A stretch of DNA of 9,883 bases from an uncultured Blautia sp. GTDB taxonomy: Bacteria; Bacillota; Clostridia; Lachnospirales; Lachnospiraceae. The stretch covers positions 1 to 9,883 of the forward strand of contig CALCDJ010000021.1 of the NCBI GenBank assembly GCA_937900135.1, given 5' to 3'. The notes under the pieces were generated by a model that saw nothing but the letters and a program-made list of their open reading frames with translations, made no database searches and was not told the DNA's origin. The first letter of the stretch is position 1. Each line of letters opens with the position of its first letter. Made by a program: the position numbers and the translations under genes. Below are positions 6,452 through 9,883 of the stretch, piece after piece.

Positions 6452-6810
6452 TTCACATCGTTCCTTTCTTCCAGATACACAAGTCCCGCAGCTCCCAGAT
6501 TCCCGATATCCTCATACAGCAGAACAAGGAATACCCTATCTCCCAGAATCAACCAGTCTCCTCTGTGTATCTCCGCTTTTTCCCGAAGCACAAGGGTATG
6601 GGTCAGGGAATGCTGACCCTGATCCCATCTGTGCCGTGTCCTGTCCGCATCATTTGCAGACGCTTCTCCAAGGATTCCTGTTAAAGTCCCCGCTTCCTCT
6701 GTTGATTCAACCGCATAGCCTTTGTCGTTTTTTACCGCTTTTCTTTTTATAAGAAAATCCATCCACACATTTCCGGGGCGCAGATACATAAAAGAACATA
6801 ATCCCATCAT
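6448..6810 (-). CDS. Head-closure (stopper) protein
   Basis: This 120-aa, strand-rich protein has a C-terminal half with IHRGDWLILGDRVFLVLLYE followed by GLVYLEERND. That is the pattern of head-completion/stopper proteins of the SPP1 gp16, lambda gpFII and YqbH type ('GD.v...g..y.V' and 'Y..eR.D'). Such proteins close the portal channel and receive the tail. The start could be ATG 6810 or the adjacent ATG 6807; upstream AGGGGATGG serves either. It overlaps the upstream gene's TGA and ends in an ATGA overlap with the downstream gene. Its place between adaptor and gp10-like protein supports the role. Confidence 0.8.
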   Translation of the reverse strand: MMGLCSFMYLRPGNVWMDFLIKRKAVKNDKGYAVESTEEAGTLTGILGEASANDADRTRHRWDQGQHSLTHTLVLREKAEIHRGDWLILGDRVFLVLLYEDIGNLGAAGLVYLEERNDVK

Positions 6811-7241
6811 ATATCCATCCCCTCGCTTTCCTCAGTGGACATCATGCCGCTGTAAAAATACGGCTCAGGCTGTCTTTGCATATCTCCTGCATTCATCCGG
6901 ATCGCAGCGGGGCTGACTGCTGCCGCTTCCAATTCCTTTTTTAACTTCTCATATTCTTCCTGCCATAGCTTCGCCCTTTCAGTAAACGCAAAGGAAGCCG
7001 GACCTACTTTTGTATCCGGTTCATAGGAAAATCTCCGGAAGATACTCTCCAGACACTTCAGCTTTGCCTTTTTCCAGAATCTTGCTGTCTGAACACCCTC
7101 TGTGAGTAAGATATATTCCTCATCGCAAAGGGCGCAGGTTCTTTCTTTCCCATCTACCATCACATCGCCCAGTTCAAAACGCATCCTGTCTTTTCCATAG
7201 GCTGTGATCTGGGATGGCTCATAAGTGTACGTTCCTGCCAT
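6807..7241 (-). CDS. Head-tail adaptor (connector) protein
   Basis: The 144-aa protein has a short beta N terminus (MRFELGDVMVDG) and a helical body: DEEYILLTEGVQTARFWKKA, a helix to SIFRRF, then TKVGPASFAFTERAKLWQEE and YEKLKKELEAA. A helical bundle with 'vG..S.S...RA' before the last helix is typical of adaptors that sit under the portal (HK97 gp6, SPP1 gp15, YqbG). The last 35 residues are low-complexity (rich in M, P, E). CALC (residues 36-39) is a lone pair of cysteines with no clear metal site. Start and upstream stop share a base (TGATG), so translation is probably coupled. The exact family was not confirmed. Confidence 0.78.
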   Translation of the reverse strand: MAGTYTYEPSQITAYGKDRMRFELGDVMVDGKERTCALCDEEYILLTEGVQTARFWKKAKLKCLESIFRRFSYEPDTKVGPASFAFTERAKLWQEEYEKLKKELEAAAVSPAAIRMNAGDMQRQPEPYFYSGMMSTEESEGMDI

Positions 7242-7669
7242 CAGGCTTCACCTGCGCTTTCCTCCGCTTTTACAATCTCTTTTGCCTTTAATTCTGCCTC
7301 TTTCTTTACTGCGGCTCTGGAATCTATGGCATTTAACAAGATCAATACCGTATCATCCTCCACATGTTCCTTAATATGGGCTGTGGCGTCTTTTACGCTC
7401 ATCTGCATAGTTTTTACCGCCTCCCTGATCTGTGGCTCAGAAACATCCATTTCCAGCGTTTCATCCCCCTTTAGGATCGGTATGTGAAAAAGAACTTCTG
7501 CTTTCTGAGCCACAATTTCTGCCAGCTCAACTGGTGCTCCATCACCTGCGATAACCACAATCCCCAGCTTTTCCATTTTATCCGGATCCCGGACGAATGC
7601 TTCCGGGATTTCGTCGCCGATGAAAAACTTTTTCCCCTCGAAACTACAGGGTCTTTTTGCAACAATCAT
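7241..7669 (-). CDS. Small head accessory protein in the YqbF position
   Basis: The 142-aa protein lies just after the major capsid gene and before the adaptor. Residues 1-42 form a small strand-rich unit (VAKRPCSFEGKKFFIGDEIP...KLGIVVIAG), similar in shape to the N-terminal 'ligand-binding' domain of YqbF-type proteins. Next come a strand-containing middle (EVLFHIPILKGDETLEMDV), helices (EPQIREAVKTMQ, VKDATAHIKE), and an acidic and lysine-rich C-terminal helix (KKEAELKAKEIVKAEE). The ATG at 7669 is 25 nt after the capsid stop, with AAGGCGG as a mediocre SD. The match to YqbF is by position and fold impression only, and its function is unknown. Confidence 0.75.
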   Translation of the reverse strand: MIVAKRPCSFEGKKFFIGDEIPEAFVRDPDKMEKLGIVVIAGDGAPVELAEIVAQKAEVLFHIPILKGDETLEMDVSEPQIREAVKTMQMSVKDATAHIKEHVEDDTVLILLNAIDSRAAVKKEAELKAKEIVKAEESAGEA

Positions 7670-7694
7670 CTCAACACCGCCTTCTTTTCAATGG

Positions 7695-8723
7695 TCAGAC
7701 AGCATCTGCAAAGAACATTCCAAGATCGTCCGCTGTCTTCTTCATATCGTTTGCCATCAGACCTTCGATGTACTCTGTATGCGTACCGTTTTCTCCAAGA
7801 TAGTTCAGGATTGGAAGAATCTGTCCATTTCCAAGCATATCCCAGGAGAAAATGTATCCTGCGGACGGTTCGTCGATGCTTGGCGCATTGGTGGCATAAG
7901 CCAGAAGAAAGGCATTGGGGTCTCCAATAAACTGCATGTCTGCCTCTGCTCCCATATCAGCCTTATTCATAATGGAATTCAGAACCACAAGCTTCTCAAC
8001 ACCGAATAACTGAGCCAGTACATTTGCAGTGACAGATGCCGGATTTGCTGTGGATCCACCGTATTTTACGCGCTCCAAAATCGCAGGATGGAGTTTTAAG
8101 GCATTAAATACATTTACGCCCATTGCCAGGCGGTTCGGTGTGCGTCCAGTACTCTGATGCATCTCTGTTTTCTTCGCGTCTACAAATCCGATCGGATCCG
8201 AGTTTGCATTGGAAAATTTAATAAACTGTCCATCCGAAACAGAAGTGTTGTCCACGCCGGTCATCTCATTTTTCCAAACTCCTTTTTTGAAGAATCTTTC
8301 TGCAAACATATAATCCTGATGGATATTTGCCTGTTCTGCGATGGTTTTTGTCCTCTGCTGTTTCGGCTGCATGATGGACGGTCCCTGGCGTCTGGTAAGA
8401 TCTGTCTGCCTGATCTGGTCGATTCCCATGATCATCTGATCCACCTGGCAGGCATAAGTATCTGTATGTTCCGATACCGGCGCAGGCTCTACCTTTCCAT
8501 AAGCCGGTTTTCTTCTCCAATTATCCCGGAGCAGATCTTCCTTGTCAAAAATATAATAATTGTCTGAAGACAAATTCACCGGACACACCGGGAAAATTGC
8601 TTTTGCAAAATAATTGCTTGCATTCTGGTAATAAGACAATGCAAGGTTGGTTAATGCGGTATGTGGGCGGAACACGCCTTTTGCGATCTCTGCCTGGATT
8701 CCGCCTGTGGTATTTCTTGCCAT
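7695..8723 (-). CDS. Major capsid protein, presumed HK97 fold
   Basis: The 342-aa protein is the only one in the head block with major-capsid size. It follows the scaffold and decoration genes and has the strongest head-gene SD (AAAGGAGG, 9 nt before ATG 8723). It opens with a flexible arm (GVFRPHTALTNLALSYYQN). Then come AIFPVCPVNLSSDNYYIF, a positively charged loop (DNWRRKPAYGKVEP), a long helix ending TDLTRRQGP, and a late domain with RLAMGVNVFNALKLHPAI, MQFIGDPNAFLLAYAT and the C-terminal TEYIEGLMANDMKKTADDLG. These recall the P and A domains of HK97-type capsid proteins (spine helix; strand-rich axial domain). I name no subfamily; whether it is the XkdG type was not decided. Confidence 0.9.
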   Translation of the reverse strand: MARNTTGGIQAEIAKGVFRPHTALTNLALSYYQNASNYFAKAIFPVCPVNLSSDNYYIFDKEDLLRDNWRRKPAYGKVEPAPVSEHTDTYACQVDQMIMGIDQIRQTDLTRRQGPSIMQPKQQRTKTIAEQANIHQDYMFAERFFKKGVWKNEMTGVDNTSVSDGQFIKFSNANSDPIGFVDAKKTEMHQSTGRTPNRLAMGVNVFNALKLHPAILERVKYGGSTANPASVTANVLAQLFGVEKLVVLNSIMNKADMGAEADMQFIGDPNAFLLAYATNAPSIDEPSAGYIFSWDMLGNGQILPILNYLGENGTHTEYIEGLMANDMKKTADDLGMFFADAV

Positions 8724-8738
8724 GATTTTCTTCCTCCT

Positions 8739-9167
8739 TTATGCTCCTGCTTTCTGATATCTCATGATCTGGACTTTACAATATCCATCCTTAGGCACGC
8801 TGTTTAAAGCAACTCCAAGTACATAATTCCCTGCTGCTGCCACTGCTGCCTTTCCTTCAGCTCCTGCGGTTACTTCCTGACCTTTTTTGATTTCTGCACC
8901 TGCAATTACAAAACCGATGTCCTTGATCTGAATATCCACGTCATCTCCCGGCATCACTTTTCCGGATTCTGCACCGGTAATATCGTTATAACCTGCTTCA
9001 ATGATTGCGATTCCCACCGGAAGGTCAGTTCCGGCTGCAGCCAGTACCACTTTTCCGGCTTCATCATATTTTACAATACGGTTTCTCACATCTGCAATCT
9101 CAGCGCCGGACTTTTCTACGATGGTCACAGACTGGTTAATCTGCGCTCCGTTAAAGTTTTTTCCCAT
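8739..9167 (-). CDS. Capsid decoration-type protein (DUF2190-like)
   Basis: The 142-aa protein is rich in A, G and V. The N-terminal part (INQSVTIVEKSGAEI, NRIVKYDEAGKVVLAAAGTD, PVGIAIIEAG) and the rest (VDIQIKDIGFVIAGAEIKKGQEVTAGAEGKAAVAA, VLGVAL) form short beta repeats of 'G..v..g..G.v..a..g....GvA' type. That pattern is known from DUF2190-like and other small decoration or cement proteins that bind the outer capsid surface. It sits between the scaffold and capsid genes, 18 nt after the former. SD AAGGAGG precedes ATG 9167 at about 11-12 nt. The family call is moderate; a decoration role is inferred from composition and place. Confidence 0.75.
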   Translation of the reverse strand: MGKNFNGAQINQSVTIVEKSGAEIADVRNRIVKYDEAGKVVLAAAGTDLPVGIAIIEAGYNDITGAESGKVMPGDDVDIQIKDIGFVIAGAEIKKGQEVTAGAEGKAAVAAAGNYVLGVALNSVPKDGYCKVQIMRYQKAGA

Positions 9168-9185
9168 AATTCACAGTACCTCCTT

Positions 9186-9883
9186 TTAAAATCCTGCTTC
9201 TGTTTCGTATTCTGCCATCAGCTCCGGATGGTCTTCCCATGCCTTCGCAATGGCATCCGTCATGGTCATAGTTGGTTCTTTTTCCAGATATGCCTTTGCA
9301 ATCTGGTCGATCTGTGTCTCCGATGCAGATTTTTTAATTCCTACTTCCCCTCTGTAGGAGCCAGACTTTCCAATCTCCTGAAAAAGACCGCTCTGGTTCT
9401 GCGCTTCCACACAGGCATCCATCATGGTGATCATATCCGCATATGCTGTCCCTCCTGCTGCTCTCAGGCTCTTTAACAGCGGAATCAGCTCTTCCGGCTT
9501 TTTCCCGATCACCGTGTACTTCTTAGCTACCTCTGCAAGTTCCCTCTCCTCCGTAGCTTCGCGGAACTTTTTCAGTTCTTCAAGCTGCGCCTTCACTGCC
9601 GGATGCAGTCCTTTGTAAATATCATCTTCCGCTGCCGGTGATGTCACGGGAGTAACCGGCGTGGTCAGAGATTTTTCACATGTTCCCTTTTTCTCATTTT
9701 TTTCAATGTTTTCTTCTGTTTCCTTCAGATCTGTCTTCTTCTCTACAGCTTCCTCGGTTTCCACAGCATATTTTTTCACAAGGTCATCATATGCCGTTCT
9801 TTCCTCGGGGGTCATTTTTGATTTATCAATCTTTAACATTTCTTCTAATTCTCCTCTCTGTTCTACTGCCTGTGTCTCTTCAC
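9186..9883 (-). CDS. Scaffold or C-terminal part of a protease-scaffold protein (XkdF-like), partial or start unclear
   Basis: The frame ends with a TAA at 9186 and is open to the window edge. From the first ATG (9839) it encodes 217 aa, with 14 more in-frame codons upstream (EETQAVEQRGELEE). AGAGGAG lies about 11 nt before the ATG, so that ATG may be the true start, or the frame may be the end of a longer protein. The sequence has a charged, repetitive first part (EEAVEKKTDLKETEENIEKN), a TPVTPVTSP linker, a long helix (LHPAVKAQLEELKKFREA) and a C-terminal helix pair ending MTDAIAKAWEDHPELM. Highly charged, helix-rich proteins before the capsid gene act as scaffolds. In XkdF-like and Mu gpI-like proteins a prohead protease precedes such a tail. 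No protease motif is visible here. Confidence 0.8.
   Translation of the reverse strand, partial: EETQAVEQRGELEEMLKIDKSKMTPEERTAYDDLVKKYAVETEEAVEKKTDLKETEENIEKNEKKGTCEKSLTTPVTPVTSPAAEDDIYKGLHPAVKAQLEELKKFREATEERELAEVAKKYTVIGKKPEELIPLLKSLRAAGGTAYADMITMMDACVEAQNQSGLFQEIGKSGSYRGEVGIKKSASETQIDQIAKAYLEKEPTMTMTDAIAKAWEDHPELMAEYETEAGF

Noticed and set aside
6195..6752. A 185-codon plus-strand frame
   Set aside because: It is antisense to two recognisable neck genes and its product is proline- and leucine-rich without domain features.
7351..7365. Cys-pair motif in the adaptor (CALC, 7122-7133) as a metal site, and other isolated cysteines in the neck block
   Set aside because: A single pair with no second pair or nearby histidines does not support metal binding.
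1..9883. CRISPR array, transfer RNA, insertion sequence, toxin-antitoxin or anti-phage genes
   Set aside because: I looked on both strands. The only repeats are in-frame in the tape measure protein, and all gene space is taken by structural genes.

Overview
The window is one continuous block of late structural genes from a contractile-tailed (myovirus-type) phage, prophage or phage-derived particle. Every supported gene is on the minus strand, so transcription runs from high to low coordinates. Strong AGGAGG-type ribosome binding sites, close packing and a PBSX/skin-element-like order (scaffold, capsid, neck, sheath, tube, chaperone, tape measure) point to a Bacillota host. A gut-type clostridium such as a Lachnospiraceae member is plausible, but that is inference. 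The window contains no integrase, lysis gene, tRNA, CRISPR array, insertion sequence or defence gene.

Head module (9883 to 7241): the C-terminal part of a scaffold or protease-scaffold protein that runs open to the window edge, a small decoration-type protein, a major capsid protein of presumed HK97 fold, and a small accessory protein in the place of YqbF. Neck module (7241 to 4914): an alpha-helical adaptor, a head-closure (stopper) protein, an HK97-gp10-like protein, a small beta-rich protein of unknown function, and a 287-residue tail-terminator-like protein that looks like two similar domains in tandem. The neck genes overlap or abut one another and are probably translationally coupled.

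Tail module (4834 to 1): a 72-residue helical protein of unknown function, the tail sheath (466 aa), the tail tube (151 aa), the tail assembly chaperone and the tape measure protein (partial, 667 codons seen). A 9-bp hairpin lies between the tube and chaperone genes. The chaperone gene ends in a textbook -1 frameshift site: A AAA AAC in the correct phase directly before the stop, followed after a 5-nt spacer by a stem-loop. Slippage adds 50 residues in the -1 frame, so this is a G/GT pair. Its second part is absent from a simple open-reading-frame view.

The tape measure protein is not listed by a start-to-stop search because it leaves the window. It starts at 2003 and carries a 29-residue repeat in seven tandem copies before a TP901-type core. 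I found no wholly new system. The points most worth checking are the frameshift cassette, the tape-measure repeat array, the two-domain terminator and two uncharacterised small proteins.
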